This document shows, piece after piece, positions 10,588 to 19,738 of a stretch of DNA of 64,000 nt. Both the position numbers and the translations under genes were made by a program. Numbering within the stretch: position 1 is the stretch's first letter; each line of letters starts with the position of its first letter. Below the pieces are notes generated by a model that made no database searches, was not told the DNA's origin, and saw only the letters and a list, made by a program, of their open reading frames with translations. This stretch comes from Rossellomorea aquimaris. GTDB taxonomy: Bacteria; Bacillota; Bacilli; Bacillales; Bacillaceae_B. Location of the stretch: contig NZ_VTEX01000003.1 in the NCBI RefSeq assembly GCF_008180865.1, positions 485,357 through 549,356 of the forward strand. The letters are read 5' to 3'.

Positions 10588-12831
10588 TCAGTCTACCTCA
10601 GATACAATAAAGATCTCAGAGGTAAAGTCACCCGACTCTTCAATACCGCCAAGTTGCGTGCCCGAATAGCCGCTATCCAGCTGAATCCCTACATGCATCA
10701 GTTCATCTCCGAAATAGGTTCCATCTCGTCCATTAATACGATATTCCTTATCCGGATGGAGCCCCTTCAATAAAAGCCGTTCATATCCATGATTCGGTTT
10801 AGAAAGCACTTGATAATATCCTGCAATCGCTTCTTTTCGATCAGAGGAGACCGTCATCCAGGACGTCACGTTTCCATCCCCCTCAAACGGACTGATAAGA
10901 CGATAAAAATCTCCGTACTGAAGGGTAATTCGATGCTTTTTATAAAAATCGACCTGGGCTTTCACCTGTTCTTTCTCCCCGTCAGTCATTTTTGTCACAT
11001 CAAGTTCATACCCGAAAACACCAAAGAAAGCAGTATTCCCTCTTGTATTCAGGGAGGTGACACGTCTCACCTGATGGTTCGGAACCTCAGATACGTGAGC
11101 CCCCATTGAGCTGAGCGGATACACCAGTGATGTACCATATTGGATTTTCAGCCTTTCCACTGCATCTGTATCGTCACTGGTCCAAGCTTGAGGAGCATAG
11201 TACAGCATGCCCGGATCAAACCGTGCCCCACCGCTTGCACAGGATTCAAATAATATATGAGGGAAAGCGGAAGTCAGCCTTTCATACAAATCATACACAC
11301 CGAGGATATACCGGTGGGGGACCTCCCGCTGACGTTCTGACGGAAGTGCCGCTGAACCAACCTCAGTCATATAACGATTCATATCCCATTTAACATACGA
11401 AATAGGGGCTTTATCCAATACATCCGCCATCATGTCATAAATATGGTCCACCACTTCTTTTCTCGAAAAATCGAGTACATATTGGTGGCGTCCGTGTGAA
11501 GAAGATCTGCCCGGGACATGAATGATCCAGTCCGGATGCTTCTTATAAAGTTCACTGACCTTCGAGACCATCTCAGGCTCGAACCATAAACCGAACTCCA
11601 TGCCCAATTGCTTGATTTTCTCCGCAAGGGGCGGGATGCCTTCTGGAAGCTTATCACCATCGACAAACCAGTCCCCCAGTGAGGTAGTATCGTCATTTCT
11701 TTTCCCAAACCAGCCATCATCCAGGACAAACAACTCCACTCCCATGTCTTTGGCCGTGCGTGCGATCGTTAAAATCTTCTCTTCATCAAAATCAAAGTAG
11801 GTGGCTTCCCAGTTGTTGATCAGAACCGGACGTGCTTTGTCACGCCACATGCCGCGAGCAAGTCTGCTTCTGAATAAATCGTGATACTCCCTGCTGAGTC
11901 CATTCAATCCGGCATCTGAATAAGCCATGACCACTTCCGGGGTTTGGAAACTCTCGCCACTCTCCAGGAGCCAGCTGAAATCAAAGGGATTGATTCCCAT
12001 AGAAACCCTTGTAACATCATACTGATCTACTTCAGCCTGTGCTAAGAAGTTCCCGCTGTATATGAGACTGAAGCCATAAACCACCCCTTGATGCTCTGTC
12101 GTTTCAGGACGTTTAAGAGCGAGGAACGGGTTTTGCTGACTGCTGCTCGTCCCACGGGTACTTGAAATACTTTGAATCCCTGACTGTAACGATCTGGTTT
12201 TCACATGACGTTCTCTTGACCAGCCTCCGGATAACTGAACAAGATCAAAAGCAGAATCAGGTAAATCAACCGAACAGCTTAATGAACGATCCAGTTGAAG
12301 CTTTTGATTTCCGTCATTCACGAATTTCGATGAACGTACGATCACGTCACGGTCGTGATAGCAGGAATATAAAAGAATGATCCTTGCATTGATTAGCTCG
12401 TCTCTTAGTGTAATTTCCAGGGTCTCTGCTTCAAAGTCGTTTTCTGTATAGGTGGCAGGGAGCCCGTCCAGATCCGGCTTTCCGGGAATGATCCGATAGC
12501 CGTCATAACGAAAATCCGTGATCCGGCTCCCGTTTTCCTGGAGGATTTGAAAAGCAGGCTCACGGTAATCGGTTGTCCCGTAGCCCGGGTATTCCTGACG
12601 AAGGAAGTCCAGGGAAAAAGATAAATCTCCTTCGAATACGCATGAAGAAGTTGCTCGATGCTCCTCTTTGTAAAGGTGGGAAAAATCGTCACGATGACGA
12701 ACTTTCTTCCCATAATGAAGATGTCCAAGCTGTCCATTCCTCAGGACATTGAAAATATAGCTGATATTTTTCCCTTGAAGGTGAAATTCTTTGTTGGATT
12801 CGTTAACGTGAATGCGTGTATTCATTTTCAA
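10588..12831 (-). CDS. Alpha-galactosidase, glycoside hydrolase family 36
   Basis: A 747-residue cytoplasmic enzyme (no signal peptide) cleaving alpha-1,6-galactosides such as melibiose and raffinose. An N-terminal beta-sandwich is followed by the catalytic barrel. FVLDDGWFG is near residue 370, KWDMNRYMTE carries the nucleophile D483, FESCASGGARFD lies near 529, and QAWTSDDTDA supplies the acid/base Asp near 553. All are GH36 signatures and the length is typical. Start TTG 12831 lies eight bases after GGGAGG; ATG 12825 is the alternative. It follows the symporter gene with a hairpin between, and feeds galactose into the adjacent gal operon. Confidence 0.93.
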   Translation of the reverse strand: MKMNTRIHVNESNKEFHLQGKNISYIFNVLRNGQLGHLHYGKKVRHRDDFSHLYKEEHRATSSCVFEGDLSFSLDFLRQEYPGYGTTDYREPAFQILQENGSRITDFRYDGYRIIPGKPDLDGLPATYTENDFEAETLEITLRDELINARIILLYSCYHDRDVIVRSSKFVNDGNQKLQLDRSLSCSVDLPDSAFDLVQLSGGWSRERHVKTRSLQSGIQSISSTRGTSSSQQNPFLALKRPETTEHQGVVYGFSLIYSGNFLAQAEVDQYDVTRVSMGINPFDFSWLLESGESFQTPEVVMAYSDAGLNGLSREYHDLFRSRLARGMWRDKARPVLINNWEATYFDFDEEKILTIARTAKDMGVELFVLDDGWFGKRNDDTTSLGDWFVDGDKLPEGIPPLAEKIKQLGMEFGLWFEPEMVSKVSELYKKHPDWIIHVPGRSSSHGRHQYVLDFSRKEVVDHIYDMMADVLDKAPISYVKWDMNRYMTEVGSAALPSERQREVPHRYILGVYDLYERLTSAFPHILFESCASGGARFDPGMLYYAPQAWTSDDTDAVERLKIQYGTSLVYPLSSMGAHVSEVPNHQVRRVTSLNTRGNTAFFGVFGYELDVTKMTDGEKEQVKAQVDFYKKHRITLQYGDFYRLISPFEGDGNVTSWMTVSSDRKEAIAGYYQVLSKPNHGYERLLLKGLHPDKEYRINGRDGTYFGDELMHVGIQLDSGYSGTQLGGIEESGDFTSEIFIVSEVD

Positions 12832-12865
12832 TTGAGGGACCTCCCATTTGGTTTAATATTAAAGA

Positions 12866-12894
12866 AAACAGCCAGGTAATAACCTGACTGTTTT
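12866..12894 (-). terminator. Hairpin between the symporter and alpha-galactosidase genes
   Basis: Stem AAAACAGCCAGGT / AACCTGACTGTTTT with a short loop and T-rich flanks on both strands. In the operon direction it would act as a partial terminator that lowers alpha-galactosidase expression relative to the symporter. Confidence 0.6.
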
Positions 12895-12909
12895 TTTGTA
12901 AGCCTTGCC

Positions 12910-14496
12910 TTACGCTCCAATCCCGACAGGAGAGAAGACCATATAGATGATGATCATTGCAATAGTACAAGCAATCCCGATCGGGTAGACAATTTTCCAT
13001 GGAGTCATGTCCACCTTATGAGATTCCTGCAGAGTATACTCCGTGTCTCTCGGTTTGAACTTCCCGATAACGAGCATAAGTGCGGAACATAGAACGAAAA
13101 GAATCCCCAAGATGTGCAGGAAGTGAAGGCCTGTATCCCAGAATAACTGTGTAATCGCATACAATGTAATGAACACAAATAGCGAAATTTTCGCTGCAAT
13201 CGCCGGTACCCGTTTCGTCATGTATCCAATAATGATGATCGTAAAGATCGGTACATTGTAGAAACCGTTTACAATCTGAAGATACTGGAAGAACCCTTGT
13301 GGCGCCTTTTCAATGAGCGGTGCCAATACCATAGCGAATACAGCGAGTAAGACCCCGAAGTACTTCCCATTTTTAACAAGCTGCTTATCAGATGCCCCAG
13401 GTTTAACGTATGGCTTATAAATATTTAATGTAAATAGTGTAACAGAAGAGTTCAGCGCTGAGTTAAAGGACGATAAGATCGCCCCGAACAACACAGCTGC
13501 AAAGAACCCTACAAGAGGCGTCGGCAAAATTTCATTCACTAGTCGTGGATACGCATCCGTCGGTTCAAGATTTTCCCCAAACATGTTAAACGCGATGATC
13601 CCAGGCAGAATCAAGAAAAATGGTCCGATCAATTTCAAAGCTGCTGCAATCAGAACCCCTTTCTGACCTTCCTTCAGATTCTTCGCGGCAAGTGCACGCT
13701 GCATAATATGCTGAGCTGTTCCCCAATAGAAAAGATTCACCAAAAGCATTCCCGTAAACATCGTACTGAACGGAACGGGATCCTCAGGCTTCCCGATCGC
13801 ATTTAATTTCTCAGGCGTATTTTCCATAATGGTGCTGAACCCTGTAAAAAGGGATCCGTCCCCCAGAACAAACAAACCTATGACCGGAATCATCAATCCA
13901 CCAATCAAAAGCCCGACCCCGTTGATGGTATCGGAAACAGCAACCGCTTTTAATCCACCGAAAATGGCATACAAGGAACCAATGATCCCAATCGACCAAA
14001 CCGTGATCCAAAGTGCTGTTGTACGGTCCACTCCCAACATTTCAGGAACATTGAAGATCCCACTCAGTGCCACTGCTCCTGAGTAAAGAATTGGTGGCAG
14101 TAAGTTGAACACATACCCGAACAAGAATAGAATCGTAACGATTTGCTTCGTACCAGAGTCAAATCGTTCTTCAAGAAAATCAGGTATCGTCGTAATACCC
14201 CCTTTTAAATAACGGGGAAGTAAATAAAATGCTACAAGAACAAGAGCGATGGCCGATCCCACTTCCCAGCCCATCACCGACATATTATCGGTGTAACCTT
14301 GGGCATTCAGGCCGATCAACTGCTCCGTCGATAAATTCGTCAGCATAAGTGATCCCCCGATCACCCATCCGGTCAAACTTCTTCCTGCAAGAAAATACCC
14401 TTCCTGCGTCCCCAGATCCTCGTCCTTTGTTTTCCAATACGAAATCAATGCAACAAGAAGCGTGAAAAACAAGAAGGAAACAATTGTGAATACCAT
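12910..14496 (-). CDS. Sodium:solute symporter (SSS family), probable galactoside/galactose transporter
   Basis: A 528-residue inner-membrane protein with about 13-14 hydrophobic helices. The conserved early segment GRSLTGWVIGGSLMLTNLSTEQ and the later AAVLFGAILSSFNSALNSSVTLF are typical of the SSS family (SglT/PutP type), which couples sodium to sugar or amino acid uptake. It is upstream of the alpha-galactosidase gene, so melibiose, raffinose-type sugars or galactose are likely substrates (inference). The leader region contains a cre site and half-sites resembling the galK operator, suggesting shared control. Confidence 0.88.
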   Translation of the reverse strand: MVFTIVSFLFFTLLVALISYWKTKDEDLGTQEGYFLAGRSLTGWVIGGSLMLTNLSTEQLIGLNAQGYTDNMSVMGWEVGSAIALVLVAFYLLPRYLKGGITTIPDFLEERFDSGTKQIVTILFLFGYVFNLLPPILYSGAVALSGIFNVPEMLGVDRTTALWITVWSIGIIGSLYAIFGGLKAVAVSDTINGVGLLIGGLMIPVIGLFVLGDGSLFTGFSTIMENTPEKLNAIGKPEDPVPFSTMFTGMLLVNLFYWGTAQHIMQRALAAKNLKEGQKGVLIAAALKLIGPFFLILPGIIAFNMFGENLEPTDAYPRLVNEILPTPLVGFFAAVLFGAILSSFNSALNSSVTLFTLNIYKPYVKPGASDKQLVKNGKYFGVLLAVFAMVLAPLIEKAPQGFFQYLQIVNGFYNVPIFTIIIIGYMTKRVPAIAAKISLFVFITLYAITQLFWDTGLHFLHILGILFVLCSALMLVIGKFKPRDTEYTLQESHKVDMTPWKIVYPIGIACTIAMIIIYMVFSPVGIGA

Positions 14497-14586
14497 AGTT
14501 GAAACTCCTCTCTATCAATCTCTCTTTTTAGCTACTTTGTATAAGCTGAATGAAGACTTTTCTAAATCTTTAAAAACAGTATAACG

Positions 14587-14600
14587 TGAAAGCGCTATTA
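14587..14600. promoter_or_regulatory. cre site upstream of the symporter gene
   Basis: TGAAAGCGCTATTA matches the CcpA consensus at 13 of 14 positions. It lies about 90 bases before the symporter start, next to TAGTAAA and TTTTACTA half-sites (14601-14640) like those of the galK operator. Confidence 0.7.
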
Positions 14601-14851
14601 TAGTAAACATTTTAGTAAATAAAATAATTAAATTTTACTATTATTTTTTACCAAAGAGGTTGAAAGCTTCAATTTTCGGAAAAGAAGATTGCTTAAAAAG
14701 CCCACCCTTGTGGAATTTTCTTAAGAAGGTTGGCTTATGGGAAAAGTGATGAGAGAATTTAAATTTTCATGAAAGCTGTTCCAAGTGAAGATGTTTTGGA
14801 GTGGATTCCTGTCACCTGAAGGATTTGCACTTGGAACCCTGTAAAGGAATC

Positions 14852-14884
14852 AAAAAAAGACACCCCATAAACGAAAGGATGTCT
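14852..14884 (-). terminator. Intrinsic terminator of the sigma/anti-sigma operon
   Basis: AGACATCC and GGGGTGTCT pair around a ten-base loop, followed on the minus strand by TTTTTTTG. It lies about 50 bases after the anti-sigma stop. Confidence 0.8.
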
Positions 14885-14932
14885 CTTCTGATTTTTCACT
14901 CAATCAATTGAGTATAACTGGCATTAGTTTCT

Positions 14933-16342
14933 CTACCATCCATGATAAACCAACATTTCATTTTTCACCGAGAGTAATTCCCCCGAGTCCCCTTCCTCAA
15001 CTTTATAAGGCTCACCACTCTGAATGACTGTATCTACAATGGATGCGAATTGATCCCTTGTATATTTTCTTGATCGAAGTGACAACAAATCGATAAAGAG
15101 GTCCTTATATTCCACATCAGCTGCAGACACGAGGGAAACGGTCGCTATGATCTTTCTGTCAATAAATACATAGGACATATCTGAGTTTGGAGTGTAATAG
15201 AAACGTCCTCCGTATTTTTTCGCTATTTCATCATATCCCTTACCGAATTTATGGATATCGAAATCACGACTTAGTTTAAACGTATGTCCATTAGAGTCAG
15301 TCATGGTAAATTCCATCGGATAAAGTTCGTCTTCAGGGCTGTCTTCGTTTGTACCATCATTCGCTTTATCACCTGAAGAAGCACTTCTCATTTCGTCCTG
15401 TTCCTTTTCAAGACTCGCTTCTTCTTCAAGACGCTTTTTTTCTTCCACCTCTCTTTTCACCTGATAGAACGTATCTTTTGCCGACTGTATTTCTTCTTTC
15501 ATATCAGCAGTTGTCTGATTATCCGGCAAAAGGTTAACCTGTTTCACCACTCTCTCTGCTTGTTGTTTGAAATCCTGTTCGTTTAAAGATTGTTCTTCTG
15601 CAATATCTTTTAGGTTTTGGATTTCTTCTTGTACTTCTTGATATTGATTGAAAGTTTGATCAATACGATTCACCTGTGTGGAATATTGTTTAGTAAAAAA
15701 CGCTCTAAGGGATGAACTTTCAAGTTTTTGGAATGCCTTTAATTTTTCTGCCAGTTCTCTTTTTATGGAAGCTACCTTTTCTGTCATTTTTTCTTCTAAA
15801 GGACTTTTCTCCAGGAGACTGCTCACATCATTAATGTTCTGTTGAAGCCCATTGGCCACGGGAACGGTTTGGTTATAATCCTCTATTTCTTTCATCATGG
15901 GGATTAAATGTTGACGAAGATCCCCTTCCTTCTCTTCGCTACTTTCTAAAATTTCCTTCTCAGCATTTCGGAGTGAAACTTGAGCCGACTTTAGTTCTGA
16001 AGGTTCAATCGTTTTTAGTAATCCGCCTTCTTCCGTTTCTTGCAGGTTCAATTCCATTTCTTCATAAACCGCTTGAATGTTTTTCTCAGCGTCAGCAAAT
16101 AACTGATTTGCTTTATCTTTGTCTGTTTCGGAAATGATATATACCGTCAAGATTGAAAAAACCAGCAACCCTACAGCTGCAGCGGCAAAGCTTTTAAACC
16201 TGCCCTCTTTCCAACCTTTCTTCCGTGAAGACGGAGAAGGTTCATGATGAAGTATGGCTGTATGAATCCGTTCTTTCGACTCGTCATTTAATTGAAGCCG
16301 GGGAAGCTTTTTTGATAGATTGTTTTCATTTTGATTCTTCAT
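14933..16342 (-). CDS. Membrane-anchored protein cotranscribed with an ECF sigma factor, probable anti-sigma factor
   Basis: A 469-residue protein with a short cytoplasmic N-terminus (about residues 1-50), one membrane helix (FAAAAVGLLVFSILTVYII, about 52-70), a long charged region predicted to be coiled coil (about 75-310), an acidic linker and a globular C-terminal domain (about 340-469). Its start overlaps the sigma gene by 17 bases, implying coupled translation and a 1:1 partner role. Anti-sigma factors have exactly this cytoplasm-membrane-exterior topology, so I infer it holds the sigma factor inactive and senses an envelope signal. No classical zinc-binding HxxxCxxC motif is present and I do not recognise the external domain. 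Confidence 0.65.
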   Translation of the reverse strand: MKNQNENNLSKKLPRLQLNDESKERIHTAILHHEPSPSSRKKGWKEGRFKSFAAAAVGLLVFSILTVYIISETDKDKANQLFADAEKNIQAVYEEMELNLQETEEGGLLKTIEPSELKSAQVSLRNAEKEILESSEEKEGDLRQHLIPMMKEIEDYNQTVPVANGLQQNINDVSSLLEKSPLEEKMTEKVASIKRELAEKLKAFQKLESSSLRAFFTKQYSTQVNRIDQTFNQYQEVQEEIQNLKDIAEEQSLNEQDFKQQAERVVKQVNLLPDNQTTADMKEEIQSAKDTFYQVKREVEEKKRLEEEASLEKEQDEMRSASSGDKANDGTNEDSPEDELYPMEFTMTDSNGHTFKLSRDFDIHKFGKGYDEIAKKYGGRFYYTPNSDMSYVFIDRKIIATVSLVSAADVEYKDLFIDLLSLRSRKYTRDQFASIVDTVIQSGEPYKVEEGDSGELLSVKNEMLVYHGW

Positions 16343-16847
16343 TTGTATATCCTCCTGTTATGGATTGCAGCTTTTTACACGCACGGTGATAGGTGATCCG
16401 TACTTTGTTCTCCGTCCAATTTAGAATAGTGGCCGTTTCTTTTACATCAATGCCATTTATTCCTCTTAAAACCAATACATCCCGATAATTAGATTTAAGT
16501 TTCTGAATAGTGGTTAGAAGTTCGCGACTTCCTTCATTTAGAAAATAAAGAGATTCTGGTGTTTCTAAAGAAGCGGCTTCATGATCTTTTTGGGAAAAAG
16601 AAGTAATGGACCATTTAATCCTCTTCTGCTTTCTAAGTTCATCGAGGGCAAGATTCCTGGCAATGGAATATAACCATGTTTTCGGATTCGCTTTTCCTTC
16701 AAACGAATCCACGGAATTCAATGCCCGAATGAATACTTCCTGAACAAGATCTTCCACATCAGTGGAACCCATTCGATATACCAAGAATGTATATATAGGA
16801 TCACTGTAAAGCCGAAACCAATCTGCGACCAATCTATTGTTGGACAT
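16326..16847 (-). CDS. ECF-type RNA polymerase sigma factor
   Basis: A 173-residue sigma-70 family protein with only regions 2 and 4. The segments DVEDLVQEVFIRALNSVDSFEGKANPKTWLYSIARN (region 2, written in part: DVEDLVQEVF, TWLYSIARN) and DVKETATILNWTENKVRITYHRA (region 4 helix-turn-helix) are diagnostic. It is first in an operon with the membrane partner. Its own promoter has an ECF-type sequence (16881-16907), which suggests positive autoregulation when the partner releases it. The regulon and signal are unknown. Confidence 0.92.
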   Translation of the reverse strand: MSNNRLVADWFRLYSDPIYTFLVYRMGSTDVEDLVQEVFIRALNSVDSFEGKANPKTWLYSIARNLALDELRKQKRIKWSITSFSQKDHEAASLETPESLYFLNEGSRELLTTIQKLKSNYRDVLVLRGINGIDVKETATILNWTENKVRITYHRACKKLQSITGGYTNEESK

Positions 16848-16880
16848 CTCATTCCCCCGCTTTTTTCTTTTTATATATTA

Positions 16881-16907
16881 GACGATAGTGATCCACCATA
16901 TATTTCA
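16881..16907 (-). promoter_or_regulatory. ECF-type autoregulatory promoter
   Basis: On the minus strand TGAAAT (complement of 16902-16907) is followed after 17 bases by CGTC (complement of 16881-16884), matching the general ECF pattern TGAAAC-N16/17-CGTC. The predicted transcript would start about 27 bases before the sigma gene ATG. Confidence 0.7.
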
Positions 16908-16999
16908 CTTTTTTGAATATTTTTTCATTTTATTTACAAAATGCTCTTGAGGGTTGACAAGCTCGTCATTTATCCTTCTCCTCCAAAATAAAGGAAACC

Positions 17000-17027
17000 T
17001 TGACAACCATCCCCAATATACTATAAT
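17000..17027 (+). promoter_or_regulatory. Sigma-A promoter of the ABC transporter operon
   Basis: TTGACA (17000-17005) and TATAAT (17022-17027), both perfect consensus, are separated by 16 bases and lie 56 bases ahead of the ATP-binding gene. Confidence 0.85.
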
Positions 17028-17082
17028 TGTATTATTTATATTCCGACTAAACTAATATGAATTATAAGATAAGGGTGATGAC

Positions 17083-17871
17083 ATGTTTATACAGATCAAC
17101 CATCTCAATAAGCAATACCTCGATAAGTCAGGAGAACCAACCGATGTACTGAAGGAGATTACTCTCGGGATAGATAAGGGTGAGTTTGTTTCAATCCTGG
17201 GACCTTCAGGATGCGGTAAATCCACTCTCCTCTCCATCGTGGCAGGACTGACCTCCTTGACTTCGGGAGAGATTCTTGTAGATGGAAATCCGATCAAAAA
17301 ACCCGGAAAAGACCGGGGGATGGTTTTCCAGCAAGCGGCACTTTTTCCATGGTTGAATGTGCGTGACAATGTGACCTTCCCTCTGAAAAAAGAAATGTCT
17401 AAGAAAGAGGCAAGACAACAAGCCGCAAAATACTTACATATGGTCCAGCTGGGAAACTATCAGGATCATTACCCTCATGAGCTTTCAGGGGGAATGCAGC
17501 AGCGGGTGGCCATTGCACGTGCTCTCTCCATGAACCCGGAAATCCTTCTCATGGATGAACCATTCGGCGCACTGGATGAACAAACGCGCTCCCGCCTTCA
17601 CCATCAGCTTGAAACGATCTGGATGGAAACAAAGAAAACCGTCCTGTTCGTCACTCACAGTATCTCGGAATCTATTAAGCTTTCAGACCGGATCATCGTC
17701 ATGGGTACCCGCCCCGGTACGATCTTGGCAGATATCAAAGTGGATATCCCCCGTCCACGGGATGCCCATAAAGAAGAAATGGTGAAAATCGAAGAACATA
17801 TCATGACCTATTTAAAGAAGGAAATCGATAAAGTGATAAGTGAGGAATTGGCCTATGAACACAGCTCTTAA
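17083..17871 (+). CDS. NitT/TauT-family ABC transporter, ATP-binding protein
   Basis: A 262-residue ATPase with Walker [10 protein letters not shown] (about residue 40), Q-loop [10 protein letters not shown], signature LSGGMQQR, Walker [16 protein letters not shown] and the switch His in FVTHSISES. The FPWLNVRDN segment is typical of the SsuB/TauB/NrtD class, which energises uptake of nitrate, taurine, sulfonates or thiamine precursors. Operon order is ATPase, permease, binding protein. The substrate cannot be read from the ATPase. Confidence 0.92.
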   Translation: MFIQINHLNKQYLDKSGEPTDVLKEITLGIDKGEFVSILGPSGCGKSTLLSIVAGLTSLTSGEILVDGNPIKKPGKDRGMVFQQAALFPWLNVRDNVTFPLKKEMSKKEARQQAAKYLHMVQLGNYQDHYPHELSGGMQQRVAIARALSMNPEILLMDEPFGALDEQTRSRLHHQLETIWMETKKTVLFVTHSISESIKLSDRIIVMGTRPGTILADIKVDIPRPRDAHKEEMVKIEEHIMTYLKKEIDKVISEELAYEHSS

Positions 17872-18610
17872 ACGCATCATCTTTTTTGCCCTCATAATTG
17901 GCCTATGGGAATCGGGATCACGATTCGGATTATGGACGGAAGTTGTCCTCCCCTCTCCTACTTCCGTTTTCCAGGCCCTATTTACTGGGATTGCCGATCA
18001 AACCTTGATCATTGACCTTATTGCAAGCTTCAAGCGTTTATTCATCGGATTGGGGATTTCGCTCGTTATCGGAACCAGCATCGGCGTTCTTCTCGCCAAA
18101 TCCAAAACGGCCGACGAAACCCTGGGATCTTTACTGCTGGCATTCCAGAGTGTACCGAGCATTGTGTGGCTGCCACTAGCCATCATGTGGTTCGGCCTCA
18201 ATGAAAAAGCCGTCATTTTCGTCGTCATTCTCGGTGGAACATTTGTCATGGCCCTCAACATTCGAATGGGCATAAAAAACGTCTCTCCCCTCTTTTTGAA
18301 AGCGGCTCAAACGATGGGATCGAGAGGTTTGGACTTATTCATTCGAGTCATCTTCCCGGCATCGATCCCTTATGTGGTCACCGGTTCACGCCTTGCATGG
18401 GCCTTCGCCTGGAGAGCTTTAATGGCCGGAGAACTATTAAGTACCGGTCCCGGACTCGGCTACACTCTCCGATACGCATCAGACTTTGGTGACATGAGCC
18501 TGGTCATTGCCGTCATGATCATCATTGGAGTCATCGGAGCGATCGTGGATCAACTGATCTTCCAGCGCATTGAAAAATCAGTGATAAAGCGTTGGGGATT
18601 GGAGTCTTAA
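17855..18610 (+). CDS. NitT/TauT-family ABC transporter permease
   Basis: A 251-residue membrane protein with about six helices. The EAA-type loop reads KAAQTMGSRGLDLFIRVIFPASIPYV, characteristic (in part: MGSRGLDLF, FPASIPYV) of SsuC/TauC-type permeases. The start ATG at 17855 overlaps the ATPase gene by 17 bases and is preceded by GTGAGGAATT. A more upstream in-frame start (17840) lacks a better ribosome site. It forms the channel of the transporter encoded by its neighbours. Confidence 0.9.
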   Translation: MNTALKRIIFFALIIGLWESGSRFGLWTEVVLPSPTSVFQALFTGIADQTLIIDLIASFKRLFIGLGISLVIGTSIGVLLAKSKTADETLGSLLLAFQSVPSIVWLPLAIMWFGLNEKAVIFVVILGGTFVMALNIRMGIKNVSPLFLKAAQTMGSRGLDLFIRVIFPASIPYVVTGSRLAWAFAWRALMAGELLSTGPGLGYTLRYASDFGDMSLVIAVMIIIGVIGAIVDQLIFQRIEKSVIKRWGLES

Positions 18611-18677
18611 GCATAGACGAAAAAATTGCGGCAGGTGATGATCAACTGCCTCATTAATAAAAACAGGAGGTTACAAA

Positions 18678-19673
18678 ATGAAAAAATCATTTCTACTCAT
18701 GACGATTTTCTTTACATTCCTAGGTGTTTTGGCAGGCTGCGGTACTGAAAAAAGCTCAGGCGGAGACGTAAGCGAGAAGGTCGTCATCGGTTACTTCCCT
18801 AATATTAACCACGTTCCCGCTATGGTTGCGAAGGACAAAGGATTTTATGAAGAGAAGTTGAGTGACGGTACAAAGATTGAATATAAAACCTTCCCGGATG
18901 GCTCATCGTTTATGACCGCTTTGAAAACAGGCGAAATTGATGCGGGTCTTGTCGGACCTGGTCCAGCCATGAACAACTACATGACAGGGGCTGACGTGAA
19001 AATCATCGGTGGGGGATCTACTGGTGGAACGGTGGTTCTGGCAAGTAAGGAAAGCGGCGTGAAGACCGTGGACGATTTCGCAGGTAAATCCTTCATCACC
19101 CCCGCAGTCGGTTGCACACATGATGTTCAGGTCGAAACCTTCTTGAAAGAACATGGCATTGAATCTCAGCGTATCGGTGGGACCATGAAACACGTAACAG
19201 GAAACCCGGCACAATATGCCAACATGCTAAAATCAGGGAGAGTCGATATTGCCGTAGCGCCGGAACCTTGGGCAGCTGTGATTCAACAGGAAACAGGTGC
19301 CAACATCATCATCGATCATGACGAAATTTCATTCGGTGAAACACTTCCTGCTTCAGTACTTGTAGCCTCTGGAAAATCCGTGAAAGAAAACCCGGATACC
19401 ATTCAAAAAATCGTAGACGCTCATAAAGAAGCAACTTCTTTCATCGCAGAAAATCCGGAAGAAGCAAAAGAAATCACAATTAAAGATGTGAAAGACGTAA
19501 CCGGCCAAGAACTAAGCAAAGAAGTCGTCGACCAGGCATGGGAACGAATCGGTTTCACTTACAAAGTGGACTCAGATGCCGTTCAAGCATTTGCCGACTC
19601 ATCCTATGAACTGAAGTTCCTGAAAGAAAAACCGGAATTCACTGATTTGATTGACAAACAATTCATAGACTAA
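18678..19673 (+). CDS. ABC transporter substrate-binding lipoprotein (SsuA/TauA/NMT1-like)
   Basis: A 331-residue secreted lipoprotein. The signal peptide ends in the lipobox LAGC (Cys about 21), so it is lipid-anchored on the outer face of the membrane. The mature start VVIGYFPNINHVPAMVAKDKG and the GxxDAGLVGPGPA segment resemble binding proteins for sulfonates, nitrate or bicarbonate. AVGCTHDVQ is a distinctive segment I associate with this branch. An aliphatic sulfonate or taurine is the favoured ligand, which would fit the sulfonate cluster elsewhere in the window, but this is inference. AGGAGG lies eight bases before the ATG. Confidence 0.88.
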   Translation: MKKSFLLMTIFFTFLGVLAGCGTEKSSGGDVSEKVVIGYFPNINHVPAMVAKDKGFYEEKLSDGTKIEYKTFPDGSSFMTALKTGEIDAGLVGPGPAMNNYMTGADVKIIGGGSTGGTVVLASKESGVKTVDDFAGKSFITPAVGCTHDVQVETFLKEHGIESQRIGGTMKHVTGNPAQYANMLKSGRVDIAVAPEPWAAVIQQETGANIIIDHDEISFGETLPASVLVASGKSVKENPDTIQKIVDAHKEATSFIAENPEEAKEITIKDVKDVTGQELSKEVVDQAWERIGFTYKVDSDAVQAFADSSYELKFLKEKPEFTDLIDKQFID

Positions 19674-19680
19674 CCTGACA

Positions 19681-19716
19681 AGGTCCGTCCCTCTTCTGGC
19701 GTGAGGGACGGACCTC
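19681..19716 (+). terminator. Stem-loop made of the dispersed GAGGTCCGTCCCTC repeat
   Basis: AGGTCCGTCCCTC (19681-19693) pairs with GAGGGACGGACCT (19703-19715) around a short loop, directly after the binding-protein stop. The following T tract is weak (CTGTTTC), so termination may be partial and the SCO1-like gene could receive read-through. Confidence 0.65.
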
Positions 19717-19738
19717 TGTTTCAGAAGGAGGAAGTGGA

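Larger units (their letters stand above)
14497..14932. other. Intergenic region with regulatory sites and stem-loops
   Basis: From the symporter side this holds the cre site (14587-14600), AT-rich operator half-sites (14601-14640), a hairpin near 14698-14736 (AAGCCCACCCTT / AAGGTTGGCTT) and a wide inverted repeat with ten-base arms GTTCCAAGTG (14778-14787) and CACTTGGAAC (14828-14837). The latter resembles dispersed stem-loop repeats of Bacillaceae genomes. No gene was found. Confidence 0.6.
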
